Source of the DNA: Serinus canaria | Lineage: Eukaryota; Chordata; Aves; Passeriformes; Fringillidae | Direction: 5' to 3' | Length of the DNA: 64,000 nt | NCBI RefSeq assembly: GCF_022539315.1 | Contig: NC_066342.1 | Span: 16,509,346-16,573,345 of the forward strand | Shown here: in pieces, positions 31,891 to 42,753 of the stretch | Numbering within the stretch: position 1 is the first letter of the stretch | Layout of the letters: every line of letters begins with the position of its first letter | The notes under the pieces: model-generated | Database searches by the model: none | What the model was told of the DNA's origin: nothing | Seen by the model: only the letters and a program-made list of their open reading frames with translations | Program-made: the position numbers and the translations under genes

Positions 31891-33957
31891 GTTGGACATT
31901 CCCTGAGGGGTTGGCAGTGGTGGGCACAGGAACCCTGTGTCCCATTGAGGGTTGCTGTAGCTGGGCCGTTGCATGTTCCCAGTGGGAGGAGGCTGGATAC
32001 GGCCCAGGTGCCCCCTCCCTCTCCCGTTTCCCTGATGCTTGGATCTGCATTCCTTAGCTACATGCCCTTTCCTACCGCATGCCCAGCACGGTCCCCGAGG
32101 TTTCCCCTGATGTGGGGGAGCAGCTGCTGATGCGTGTCCTAACCGGGGACAGTTTATCGCCACGTGCCCACCCTGGCCACACTTAATGCATGCCATGACA
32201 CTCGTTATTGCAGTGTGAACTGCTGCTTGGATGGGAGCAAGGTGCTCCTCCTTAGCTACATGCCTGATCATGGCAGCTGTGTTAGATCCCTGTGGCAGTG
32301 ATCTTAAAATGTCCTTTGTGGCTGAGTTACATTGTTGGTGTAGGCACTCTGCCAGCACTGGGCCTTTTGCCTCTGAGGGTAATGTGGAGGCGTCTAAGGC
32401 TGACTGCAGACGGTCCACAAACTGAGTGAAGCTTTCACTCTCACTCTGTTTTATTGTAGTCCAAGGTGAAGGCTTGGCTACTACTTTAGAGGCAACACGG
32501 ATGGCTTCTCGGGCTGCCCGAGTTGTTGTCATAATCTCTGGGGCCCTCAGGCCTTCTGCCTGTGCCTGGGGGCTAATCATTGCAGGGTCTGTGCCCATTA
32601 GCCTCTGTATGCTGGAGTCATGCAGTGGGTGGTCTGCCCCTGTTACCAGGGCTAGCTGTTTAGCACAGTTATCTTCCCACTCCTGCTTAAATAAAATCAT
32701 CCCTGCCCCTCAAAAATCATTCGGCAGGTCTGCTTAATATCAAAAGGTAGCATGTCGTCCCCCCCAAAAACGCCATCAATGAGAGTTGAAACCATTGCAG
32801 AATTAATCCCCTTATCCGCGATCGCTTTTGTAATCGCCTGCACATCTTTCGGGTTTACCGGAGAATAGAACCTTTGGTTCCGGCCGGGTCCCCCCACCCG
32901 GACCGGAAACACCAGTTTTGCTGACGGGGCCCACTCTGCGCATGCAATTTTTATTTTCCGCCAGTCTGTAAGTGGGGTTCGATCTTTCTCTGATGTCCCC
33001 TTTACCCATGCGGGAGCGCTGCGGCTAATTGCCTTGCGTGCCGCTGCTGTTCTTTTGTTAGAACTCAAGTCTGAGTCAGAGCTCCCCGACCCCCGCTCCG
33101 AGTTCTCCGAATCGGAGCTCGACTCCGAGTCCCAGTCGGAAGTCGACTGCTCAGAGACTTCCGGTCTGCTGCGCCTTTTTCTCGGGCTCCGACCCCGCCC
33201 CTTCTTGCGGGGGTCGGATCGTTCCCTCCCCCTGGGGTCCCCCCGCCTCCTGCTGGGGGAGGTCCTTGCCCTTTAAGGACGGAAAGTGAGCTGTGCTCTG
33301 ATTGTTCATACGCTCCTGCGCGGGGGCCGCCCCGTTCCCCCACTCGCCCGCACATGCGTTGTTAAGCGAGCTGACTCCATTTCTGCCCGGCGCGGGTTCC
33401 ATTCTGCCCTGAACACACGCCTCCCCGCCATTTTCAAACGCATATGGAGGGGGTGCATTCCTGTCCTCCCCTTCGGGGCTCGGCGGTTTGGCCGCCGCCC
33501 TCGCCTCCTCCGTGAGTTCCTGCCAAAACGACCGCGCGTTCTCCCCCCCCACCGATGGTAAGCCGATCTGCTGGGAGGGGTCCGGCGTTTGCGGCTTTTC
33601 GCTGCCGGTTTGTTCTAAGACCTCCGCGGTTTGTGTCGCCGCGGCCACCCCCAACTGCGGCGTGGCCAGCAACCACGCTTTCGCAGCTTGCCAGGTGTCC
33701 TGCTCCTTTCTTGCCTTTTGCAAGGCTTGCACAACCCTGCCCCATGACTTAAGAGCTTTTCCCGAGCCACAGGACATCGTTTCTTCAGCTAAAACCTTAG
33801 TACAATGGTCCCATTTCTCCGGATGGAGAATATCCACAGGGCTATCTATCGCCTGTAATTTAATAAGCCTCGAAATAGCAAGGCATAAATCCTTGAGTTT
33901 ACATTCTATTCCCCACTGAACATGCATTTGGGTTACGACCTGCGCGATGGCTTCCAT
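31879..33957 (-). pseudogene. gag: Gag of recombinant ERV, frameshifted
   Basis: The ATG at 33957 opens a matrix domain (MEAIAQVVTQM), with no Gly-2. A PPPY late-domain motif is at about 33442-33453. A Ser/Asp/Glu-rich stretch (33160-33060) is in another frame than matrix, so a shift lies between about 33160 and 33250. Capsid N-terminal codons run 33068-32697; a second shift near 32700 leads to the capsid C-terminal part, with the major homology region near 32440-32370 and zinc knuckles CIKCGQGGHVAINC and CWACGRKGHVAKEC. It ends in TAG at 31879. Both shifts sit in G/C or A/T runs and could be assembly errors. Confidence 0.85.
32026..32032 (-). promoter_or_regulatory. Gag-pro -1 frameshift site GGGAAAC
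   Basis: In the gag frame the codons are CAG GGA AAC, giving G-GGA-AAC. The -1 frame is open from before this point to 31745. This is the slip type known from betaretroviruses. The sister copy has the same heptamer at 51352-51358. Confidence 0.85.
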
Positions 33958-34053
33958 GTCCCTCGCTGGTCCGGGAGCGTCCTCCCCGCCGCACTAGACC
34001 CACTGTGCGGCCGCCGGCCCCTGTCCAGGTGACTCCCGCACCCCGGGTGCTGG

Positions 34054-34071
34054 ATCCCGGGATCGGCACCA
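34054..34071 (-). promoter_or_regulatory. Primer-binding site of minus-copy recombinant ERV
   Basis: Minus strand TGGTGCCGATCCCGGGAT, 3 bases after the LTR. The sister copy has TGGTGCCGAAACTCCGGG. The tRNA is not identified. Confidence 0.7.
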
Positions 34072-34074
34072 ATA

Positions 34075-34357
34075 TGTAGCAGCTAGCTACGAGGCGACCT
34101 GGTTCTCGGGTACGGCACGGTGACCCAAATACAGAGTCACTCGGTCCATGTGCTGCGGACACCAATGCGGTGGATAGCAAATGGCGTTTATTCAAAGGTT
34201 TCAGGGGTATTTATGGCTTAGGTAGTTTGTGTCACTTCCTCTGCCCTTGTCCTGGGTGCAGCCAGGTAGCCAAGGTCAGACTGAAGGTGAGGAGGGGTCT
34301 TCCTGTCTACGCGTAACAGCCCGAAATCTTCCGGCCGCAATCCCTAACTCTCCCACA
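34075..34357 (-). repeat. 5' LTR of minus-copy recombinant ERV
   Basis: 283 bp, matching the 3' LTR at all but about three positions. It is adjoined by CTCTAG at 34358. Confidence 0.93.
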
Positions 34358-34363
34358 CTCTAG

Positions 34364-35200
34364 GTGTTCTGGAACCTCACCCTTTTCTAATGCAGTCTGG
34401 ATCAGTTCATGGCAGATAGTAGGACTGTGCTTCCACCCCTGGGGCACTCGGTTCCAGGTATACTGCACTCCCCTCCATGTGAAAGCAAACTGAGGCCTGC
34501 ATTCTGCTGCCAGAAGAATGGAGAAAAATGCATTGGCAATATCAATAGTGGCATACCACTTTGCTGCCTCTGACTCAAGCTCATACTGGAGCTCTAATAT
34601 ATCTGGCACGGCAGTGCTCAGTGGTGGAGTCACTTCATTCAGTGCAGGGTAGTCCACCGTCAATCTCCATTCTCCTTCAGATTTATACACAGGCCAAATG
34701 GGGCTGTTGAGGGGTGAGTGGGGTTTGCTGACCACCCCTTGGCTCTCCAGCTCTCGGATCATTTTATGGATGGGGATCAGAGCATCTTGAGTTGTTCTAT
34801 ACTGTCAGCAATGCACTGTGGACATGGCAATTGGTAGCTGTTGCTCTTGTCCCTTCAGAAGTCCTACTGCAGATGGAGTCTCAGACAGTCGAGGCAAGGT
34901 GTTCAATTGCTGGACACCCTCTGTCACTACAGCCGCTATCCCAAAAGCCCACCTGAGTCCTTTTGGGTCTTTGAAATACCCACTTCGGAGGTAACCTATG
35001 CCCAAAATGCATGGGGCCTCTGGGCCAGTCACAATAGGACATTTCTTCCACTCATTTCCAGTCACGCTCAAGTCAGCTTCCACCAAATTAAACTCCTGTG
35101 ATGCCCCTGTCACACCAACAATAGAAACAGATTCTGTCCCCACGTCTCGATGGGATTAATGTGCACTGCGCACCAGTATCGAACAAAGCTTCATAATCTT
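34364..35200 (-). pseudogene. pol: ERVL protease and proximal reverse transcriptase
   Basis: Protease has FDTGAQCTLIP near 35175 and continues (LGIGYLRSGYF) in the open piece 35143-34805. Reverse transcriptase from 34762 shows YATIDIANAFFSI (catalytic Asp, near 34545) and VPQGW (near 34440), and is cut at 34363 by the nested provirus. The remaining part is at 24210-26504. The IDIANAFF and YIDG-IIVWG motifs mark this as ERVL (class III). Confidence 0.85.
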
Positions 35201-35288
35201 GTGGTTCAGATGTGCCAGGCCAACGAATCCACACAGTCCCGAAAACATGGTTTTCCCTAGCCTCTACCTGGCTTGAGGCAGGGCCCCT

Positions 35289-37380
35289 CTAAGCCTGATT
35301 ATCCTTCTTTCCCTGGGCATATGTCTTGGAGGTTCCTTCAAGGGGATTGAAAATACCATCATCACCACACCTGGCAGTTCGGTTATGGGCCACTGGAGCT
35401 GCTTTCCTTTTGGTGGAACTTCCTCTCTGAGCCTTGCCTTCCTTCAATTCATGCACCCGTTGTGCCAGAGCAGCAGTTGGTTTTCCATCCCATCTCCTCA
35501 TGTTTTCTTTGCAATCATGCAGGCAGAACCACAGCTCAGCTAGTGGGGTGTACCTTCTCTCTCCATCTGAGGAACTTCTGCGGTAGATACTAGAACTTTT
35601 GATCTGTACTGCCGAGATTTGGAGAAGGTCTTCTTTAATCTCCTCCTTGAGTTTCTTATGATTCTCCTCCATCTTCCTCTAATTTCGGCAGAAGTGTTTC
35701 CACTGCTGGGATTATGGCATGTGTTGGGCCATGTACAGCATCTGCATATGCTTGAAGCTTCTTTGCCATATCAAGCACGGTCTCATCCCTGTCATCCCCC
35801 TTCATTATGGCTAAAGCAGAAGCATATTCATGTGGCCCAAGTCATAAAAGTTTTCGCCACCTCACAGACCTCCATGGTACCAAGTCTGGATTCCTTGTTG
35901 CAATGTCATCTGAGAAGATAATCTCTGCCACTGCCATTTCTCTCAGGCATTGGATCCCTTGTTCTACGGTCTTCCACTGGGTTTGCTGCATATAGAGATC
36001 ATCTGCACACAGGTATCTTTGTGCTACACTTTCTAGCATCTGTGCCCAGAGGCTGTGAGGGTTAGCCCCCCTCATCATTTCTTGGTTGATGACAGGATCA
36101 TGTGACAGGGATCCCAAATGCCTCACTTCAGTGCCATCCAGAATTGAAGCCTTGCCTGCAGCATCCCAAAGACGGACTAATCAACTAATTATGGATTCAT
36201 AAGGTCGTTGAGTTGTAATCCTTCCTTAGGCCACGAAGGTCCTTCTGGGAAAAGGACTCAGTATTGGCTTCTGATCTTGTGCCTGCTGCTTTGACTCCTG
36301 ATTTTCTGTCATGAAGTGTTGAGGGTCCTTCTCATGCATCATGACCATCATCATCATCCACTGGTCTATCGGTCTGGTGCGTGCACTTTCCACTTCTAAT
36401 GCTGGTAGCAGCAGCCATTGGTTGAGGCATATTGTCCGGTTTAGCTGCTGGCTTACGCTCACTATCTGGTTTAGCTGCTGGCTTCGAGCCTGGGGTGTTT
36501 GCTGTAGCCTGGGTGACTGAGATAGCGGTTGATTTATCTCCCTGCCCCCCTGCCTCTGTCTGCTGCCCTACAGTATCTAGCAGCGTGCGATAAGCATATG
36601 CCAGGGCCCAGCTCACTGCAATGATCTTTTTCTCCTTAGGGTCATCCTGGTACTTCTCTTTCAGGTATTTCCCCACCTCAGCTGGGTTCTGAATTTCTTC
36701 ACGTGGAATGTCCCAGGCTATTAGGTCAGAGAATTCCTTCAGGATTTGGCCCATATCCTCCCATTTCCCACACCACTCAGGATTTTCCATGCCTGGGTCT
36801 ACTCCTGGGTCAGGGGTCTCATCAGCCCCTCTAGAAATCTCAGCCCGGATTCTAGAGAAGCTGCAGACTGTATAGAGGAAGCTTACCAAATTGAATACCA
36901 GAAAGATGGTCTCTTTAACATTCAGGGGAAACTGAACATTCTCCAATAGGGAGGTAACAGATTCAGAGGAGAAGAAGGAAAGCAAAGTCTGAAAAGCCTC
37001 ATCCCCTGCTCCTCCTCTAACCAACTGGATGCATAACCATAGCCATGAACCATTCATACCTGGAACAGACCCCAGCACCTTTATAAACTTCTTACAAATA
37101 ATTACCACCAATCTCAGCCTAATAGCTATTCTGGTCACTGCCCCTCTGCTGTGAAAACTACATATTAGGGACAATACTGGAGCTATTTCTGGATAAGAAA
37201 ATGAGCCTAGGGTACATAGAGGTATTAAGACCTCAAAAAAACCTAGGGACCAGAAAGGTATGCAAGCCTTCACCCCAACAGACATTAAGAATTCAAAAAG
37301 CATGGCTATTAACTGCTTTATACTAACACAGAGTAATGGAAACCAAAATATACTCAGACCAGGGTTTTTTCCACTCTCTC
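35289..37380 (-). pseudogene. gag: ERVL gag, partly open, hydrophobic N-terminal part
   Basis: An open stretch (37477-36332) crosses the LTR end and primer site; the true start is probably an ATG after 37330, for example near 37300. The N-terminal third has several hydrophobic runs (FWSLGFFEVLIPL, FLVFNLVSFLY). A GADETPDPG segment, a WALAYAYRTLL segment and the AKPD repeat tract follow. Further pieces are 36126-35842 and 35672-35289. Stops between the pieces make it a pseudogene. The same parts occur in the copy at 3081-5257. Confidence 0.75.
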
Positions 37381-37386
37381 TTGAGC

Positions 37387-37404
37387 CCCACACATTGGGC
37401 ACCA
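37387..37404 (-). promoter_or_regulatory. ERVL primer-binding site, minus copy
   Basis: Minus strand TGGTGCCCAATGTGTGGG, 5 bases after the 5' LTR end at 37410. Confidence 0.7.
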
Positions 37405-37409
37405 AATTC

Positions 37410-38078
37410 TGTCCTGGTTTAGGGCAAATTTGGGAAAAAACCTCCAAAGAGGGCCCCTCCAGAAAGCAAACCCACATGGCCCCTCCCCCAACCGGTTCGG
37501 GAAGGATTCCTCAGAGAGAAGTGGAAAGAACCTGTTTATTTAACAGGCAAAACACGCCCCAGCGCACAAAATGAACAATACCGGATGACAACACTCTTTC
37601 ATCGCTCTGAAAAAAATGACAAATTCAGAAAGTCTCTGGTGGGTGGTCGCTCTGTTATCAGTCCCTCTTGTGCTGGGGGCAGCTGTTGCAGGCCACAAGG
37701 TGCAAACTCTTGGTGTTTCCCAGGTCCCAGTCCGGAGCAGGTTCGAGTAGGTCCAAAAAAGGGAAAGGAAAAACAGTCCAGGGAAAAATTCAGACTGCTT
37801 AGCTAAACTAACTAATGAGCAGAAGCAAAAAGCAAGAGCAAAGCAGGAGCAAAGCAGAAGCAAGAGCAAGAGCAAAGCGAAAAGCAGGGCAAAAATCAAA
37901 AGCAGCACTATATACTGCCCCGTCTCTGTGTCCTGCTAGCTGTGGGGGAGCAGGCTGATAAGAAGCCAAAACAAAACTTTCAGTCTTCAGAGCCAGTCTT
38001 GAAGGCACAGAACATAATATCCAGCATAAACAGAACACACAAATGGGTATACAAGCGTCATAATATCACCCTAGGACA
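37410..38078 (-). repeat. ERVL 5' LTR (family A)
   Basis: 669 bp, plus strand TGTCCTGG to CCTAGGACA. The inverted repeat CCTGTTTATTTAACAGG (37531-37547) holds the poly(A) signal. A run of AGCAAAAGCAAGAGC-type repeats at 37815-37905 is absent from the 3' LTR or shorter there. Confidence 0.88.
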
Positions 38079-38803
38079 GGCTGTAAAAAGGGAAAAAAAA
38101 AAAAAAGAGAGAGAAAAAAGTTGAAGGTTACAAGCAGGCACCCTAATGAGTGAAGGCAGCAAGGAGGCTGCAGAGGTCCAGATCTAATTCAGATGTCTGA
38201 TTCGAGGTGAGTGACTGGGGTAAAATAATGGGAAATAATTTATCACATGAGGAAAAGACTGTTTTGTCCATGTGAAAAGCCTTATTGAAAAGTAAAAATG
38301 TTTGAGTTTCTGATTATGCTCTTCGTAGTTTACTGATATGGTGTAAATCACAGGACTTTGAAGCTGATGCCGGCACTGCCTTTCGTGTTGGAACATGGAA
38401 AAATATTGGGAAGAGACTATGGGATGTGATATCTAAGGGGGATAAGAAGGTTGTCAATTTGGCTCCTACCTGGAGACTATTGTATGAGGCATTGAAGGGA
38501 TGGAAAGCAGAACAAGATAGAGGGGAGGAATTGGAGGAAGAGGAATTAGAGCAAGAAACTGAAGTAGAGGAAAAGGAGGAAGATGGGGCTGAGCCTGTCA
38601 ATGTATCTCCCCCTGAGGAGTCTGTTGCAGTTGCTGTGGAGGCTTCCCCAGGGTTTGCTATTGTGAGAATCAAACAGCAGGCTGAGACTGCTCCTCGGTA
38701 TTTATCTCCAAAAGACTATATTAAACCTGTGTATATTTGCCTGCTTAGCATTTAGTTGAACTAAGTACTAAATCAAAGTACCTTATGCCTCCACAGCAAT
38801 TAG
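38079..38803 (+). pseudogene. gag: ERVK leader and gag start, running into the gap
   Basis: ATG at 38228 begins MGNNLSHEEKTVL, a myristoylation-type matrix start, and meets TGA at 38273. Matrix codons continue in other frames (SDYALRSLLIWC, GTWKNIGKRLWDVISKGDKK, WRLLYEALKGW). A Glu-rich stretch follows to 38755. The pattern is betaretrovirus-like matrix. The rest is hidden by the gap. A long A-rich run (38094-38107) starts the leader. Confidence 0.75.
38207..38212 (+). promoter_or_regulatory. Candidate 5' splice site in ERVK leader
   Basis: AG|GTGAGT at 38205-38212 fits the donor consensus perfectly and lies about 20 bases before the gag start, where retroviral env mRNAs are often spliced. 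Confidence 0.5.
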
Positions 38804-39303
38804 NNNNNNNNNNNNNNNNNNNNNNNNNNNNNNNNNNNNNNNNNNNNNNNNNNNNNNNNNNNNNNNNNNNNNNNNNNNNNNNNNNNNNNNNNNNNNNNNN
38901 NNNNNNNNNNNNNNNNNNNNNNNNNNNNNNNNNNNNNNNNNNNNNNNNNNNNNNNNNNNNNNNNNNNNNNNNNNNNNNNNNNNNNNNNNNNNNNNNNNNN
39001 NNNNNNNNNNNNNNNNNNNNNNNNNNNNNNNNNNNNNNNNNNNNNNNNNNNNNNNNNNNNNNNNNNNNNNNNNNNNNNNNNNNNNNNNNNNNNNNNNNNN
39101 NNNNNNNNNNNNNNNNNNNNNNNNNNNNNNNNNNNNNNNNNNNNNNNNNNNNNNNNNNNNNNNNNNNNNNNNNNNNNNNNNNNNNNNNNNNNNNNNNNNN
39201 NNNNNNNNNNNNNNNNNNNNNNNNNNNNNNNNNNNNNNNNNNNNNNNNNNNNNNNNNNNNNNNNNNNNNNNNNNNNNNNNNNNNNNNNNNNNNNNNNNNN
39301 NNN
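38804..39303. other. Assembly gap, exactly 500 N
   Basis: All bases are N. The round number suggests a placeholder, so the true distance is unknown. Any open frame crossing it is meaningless. Confidence 0.99.
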
Positions 39304-39400
39304 TGTAATACCTTGGAATAAACTCTGGATTTAACTCTCCGGCAGAACACGCTCTCTTTCTTTTCACTATCGCCTGGACTTTTCTACTAGAGGTAAACTG
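39304..39400 (+). mobile_element. Possible LTR end (R-U5) after the gap
   Basis: AATAAA at 39317-39322 followed by CTCTGG and a pyrimidine-rich stretch resembles the R-U5 end of a plus-sense ERVK LTR. It could be the 3' LTR of the element whose gag starts at 38228. The ends are not defined. Confidence 0.4.
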
Positions 39401-40620
39401 AGTTCCGCTTTGCATGGGCCTATCTCGAGTGCTTAATAGTAACTGCTTGCGAGCCAAAGGTGTCTCTGAGGAGAAATATCCCCAGTAGCCACTATTAGCT
39501 CAAGAGAAAGCAATACTCCAGAGTGGGGAAATTTTGAAGCCTTGAGGCACATGGACTGTGTGAGCTGGGTTTTGCACTGCTTTCAGGGCTTTCTCATTTG
39601 AATGAAAAATTTTCTGGCTGGCTTTGTGGATAGGGAGGCAAAAGAAGCCATTTTTCAGGTCTAAAACAGTAATCTAGGTTAGCTCAGGTGTTAAACAAGT
39701 TAGTAAAGTATATGGATTTGCTACTACAGGGTATAAATTCCTTGTTATCTTATTGACAGCCCTCAATCTAGTACCATTGATTATTGGGCTGATTTCTTCC
39801 CTATCTTCTTTTCAGGGGGTACTGCTTAATTCTCACTGGTTGTGTTCCTTTCTTAAGCCTTTTTACTATGAAGGGGTGCATTCTTCACCCTCCCTGGTAC
39901 AGCAGAAGCCTATAGTCATGAAAATACTTGTTATAATATCTCTTTACTAATTTCTTTCTTAATTTCAATGGCTGTTAATGTTAAGCCTAACATCTTTATA
40001 TCATTTGCCTCCAGAGTAACCCCCCATTTGAGAATGTTTAGAGAATTGGGCATATACAAAAGCTTCTAAGTACACATGTTACTTCAAAGATTTGCAAAAG
40101 TATGCCTTCTCAGACTGGTCAGTTGATCCCCACACTATAACACAATGGTTCTCCACAGATACTAAAGCTTTATTTAAAACTGAATATACAGCTCCTGTAA
40201 CAACTAAAATTTCACCCTTTTCCATTTTTCTGGTCTCTCTGCCTCTCGAAGAGGGGCTTGTTACCTCCTAGTTCTGGATGAACTGCCAGGAGGGGATGGG
40301 TGCCAATGGGTTTACCTTTGGAGCCTGAGTCCTCTTCCCTTTTGGGGAATTCCTCCTTATCCTCTTTTACTATAGGAGGAGTCTTTAATAAATTATAGGT
40401 ACTTATTTTGCGAGCTGTAATTGCTTTGCATTTCAGTATGATAAACTTTCTCTGACTTCATACATTGCTGTCTTATGCTGCATGCTGAACAACATGTTTC
40501 ATTTGCTTTCTCTTTGCTTTGTTTTCTTTTTCAAGGGCTAACACCAGTAGGTCAGAAGGAGCTCTGAACCCACAGTTACTCTGCCATTCTGGGTGAATTC
40601 TTAAATAAAACTACATCAAC
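39401..40620 (-). pseudogene. pol: Degenerate class I pro and reverse transcriptase
   Basis: On the minus strand, reverse transcriptase codons read PVVANPYTLLTCL, then VLDLKNGFFCLPIHK, and VPQGFKISPLW, between about 39750 and 39490. Protease-like VTGAVYSVLNKALV lies near 40190. Upstream, gag-like codons reach about 40600. Every part is broken by stops. The expected Asp of DTG and of DLKDAFF are both changed (TG and KNG). Confidence 0.7.
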
Positions 40621-42332
40621 ATATGGGACTTTATTTCATGTCCTTTCTTATTTTAAACATCATTAACTATAATAAGGTATTATAAATCCTTTTTTCCTGA
40701 GCCGCCCCTACTGGCAGCTTCTCCCAGTGAGCCCCTCCCAAAGGGGCTAGTTCAGAAACTTCTTTGCTCTGGTAGTTCTCATTTTCTCTTCTCTTTATAC
40801 TATCTTGTTTCTACCCAAGCCTCACAGTATCGCTTTTTTCAGTTTTTCTCACACACAGACCTTCAGGTGGCAGGCATTACATGTGATCCTCCACACATAA
40901 GCTTTAAGATCTCAAGTTCCGAATTGGCTTGATCAGGAACCTTAAATTTACACTTAAGGCACAGAAATCTGCATTGCACACAAGGTGCCAGCTTCTCAAT
41001 GCACCAAAAGCTCTCAGGAATTGCTTGCAGACTATTCTATTTACCACTTTGGCGTTTATCACTTAACGTCTACGGTGGGCTGTTTTCAGTTCAAACTTAC
41101 TATATTACCAACTGAAGTCTCATAAACTCATTCATCTCTTCTATCTAAACTCTGTTTTACAAAATCTCAGTTTTTTCTAGTTCTCTTCTCACACAATCTA
41201 ATTCAAGCATTTTTACTGACCCTCACATTACTGCCTTGCAATAGGCTGTGCTTGTTACAGCAAAAACTTTGATATGCCCACAAACACAGACACACACCGC
41301 TCCCCCTCTTATCTCAAATTCACAAGTCAGGGCTGGAATTGCTGGCGGGGGGGAATTCTTGGAATTCCTTTAGTTCTTTTTACCACAGTTAAACATAAAT
41401 CACCATACCCTAGTTCCTCTGTGTAAAATGCTACATTTGTTGCAAACAAAATCTTAAAATTACCACAAACATCACTATACAATTCGAGCATCAAATTACC
41501 ACAATGTGGGAGAAGAACCACACAAACTCACCGGGAAAGGGCATAGCTCTCAAAGTGCCCACTTTTCTCAACACAACACAGCATACAATACAGTTCAGCA
41601 TTTACCCACACGAGTTTCCTCTACACACACTCTGGACACAATCAAAATAACAGCACACAGCAAAATTCTAGAGATAAAGTCTAAGTACCAGGGCAGAGGA
41701 ACTCCCTGAGCTCATACTCACAGTTAAAATGGGCCCGATCTACACAAATCACTACCTTTAAACACAATACACATCTTGACCAACGTTTCTCCACTTGTTC
41801 CACTTCACCGCAGGGCACTCCCTGCCCCACAGCCTGCCCCGGCTGGTACCTCAGGCCTCACTCGGCCCCTTCAGTCGCGGGTAGAAACTCCCAAGCACTG
41901 TAGATATACTCTCTTCGTACAACATGCACTCACACAATTACAAACACACACAATGCATGAACTACACAGCAATACAGTGTCCGGACACCACACACACGCA
42001 CGAGTTCACTCGAACCCACCCCCAGGGTTGCTAGCGGCTGCTCTATCGGACAGTGAACTCTCGCCTCTCCGTCCCTGTATTGACTGGTCTGCCTGCAGGC
42101 ACAGGCTGAGCACTCAGGCGTCTCTGAGTGACTTATTCAGCCTTCCTACCCCCCAGGGGCCCTCCTAATACATACTGCATCCGCAGGCCAGCAGGTCCTT
42201 GTCTGTCCCCGCAGAAGGCGAAGCGAGACAGCGGAGCTCCTCCGGGAAGATCCCGGGGCGCGCCTAGGAGGTCCCTCTATCCCTCCTGCCCTGCGGGGAC
42301 AGAGATGGAACCTCCTGGCTGGCTCGCCAAAA
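40621..42332 (-). other. Long class I leader, minus strand
   Basis: It follows the 5' LTR B on the minus strand. It aligns by eye with 48221-49200 plus 56879-57697 on the plus strand, in order, with no long open frame. At 41385-41406 it keeps the uninterrupted target into which the plus-copy recombinant ERV inserted in its relative. It starts with a primer-site region TGGCGAGCCAGCCAGG. Confidence 0.75.
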
Positions 42333-42753
42333 TGTTTTGCGGAGAAAATCAAAAACTCCACAACTTTGTGAAAGTTGTAAAGCCGGTATGTTTATTGCAG
42401 CGCTGGACGCATGCGGGGATTACTCCCATTAAAAGGCATGCGTGCCTCTGGGATCTTCAGGTCCCCTTTTTATCCTTCTCCCCAAATACATATGCATACA
42501 ATTTCACAATAGGTTCATACATATTCATTTTACACACTTCGCATGACATTTAGTGCTAGTTCTTTTGTTATTGGAAAAAATTCCTAGGCCAAGTTGACCC
42601 GTTTCCCCCTCCCTTATCTCTGTCTTTCACTGAAGCAATTTCTGAGCTCAGACTAAACAGCTAAGATTCCAAGGCTTAACTAAAAGATGTACATTTAACC
42701 TAAATCAAAAAGGATTTCTACCCTGGAACCTGGAAAATTTCTACTCTGTCTCA
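42333..42753 (-). repeat. LTR B, 5' LTR of degenerate class I ERV
   Basis: 421 bp, minus strand TGAGACAGAGTAG to CGCAAAACA. TTTATTGCAG near 42389 gives an AATAAA on the minus strand. The TTGTGGAGTTTTTG end and CACAACTTTGTGAAAGTTGT palindrome match the other copies. Confidence 0.85.

Larger units (their letters stand above)
26511..34357 (-). mobile_element. Complete recombinant ERV, minus copy
   Basis: A 7847-bp provirus with paired 283-bp LTRs, primer site, gag, pro, pol, env and polypurine tract. CTCTAG flanks it at 26505-26510 and 34358-34363. The LTRs differ at about three positions (98.9% by eye), so it is young. Gag and pol have a few frameshifts; env is open throughout. A second copy lies at 49207-56872. 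Pol and recoding layout are betaretrovirus-like, while env is gammaretrovirus-like. Confidence 0.93.
22625..38078 (-). mobile_element. ERVL element, minus strand, with two nested insertions
   Basis: 5' LTR 37410-38078, primer site, gag, protease, pol and 3' LTR 22625-23973 run right to left. Nested in it are a recombinant ERV (26511-34357) in reverse transcriptase and a solo LTR C (23092-23806) in the 3' LTR. Outer flanks (…AACTTAAC and GGCTGTAAA…) do not match, so no target duplication is visible. Confidence 0.85.

Noticed and set aside
38745..39457. Open frames crossing the N run
   Set aside because: They consist mostly of unknown bases.
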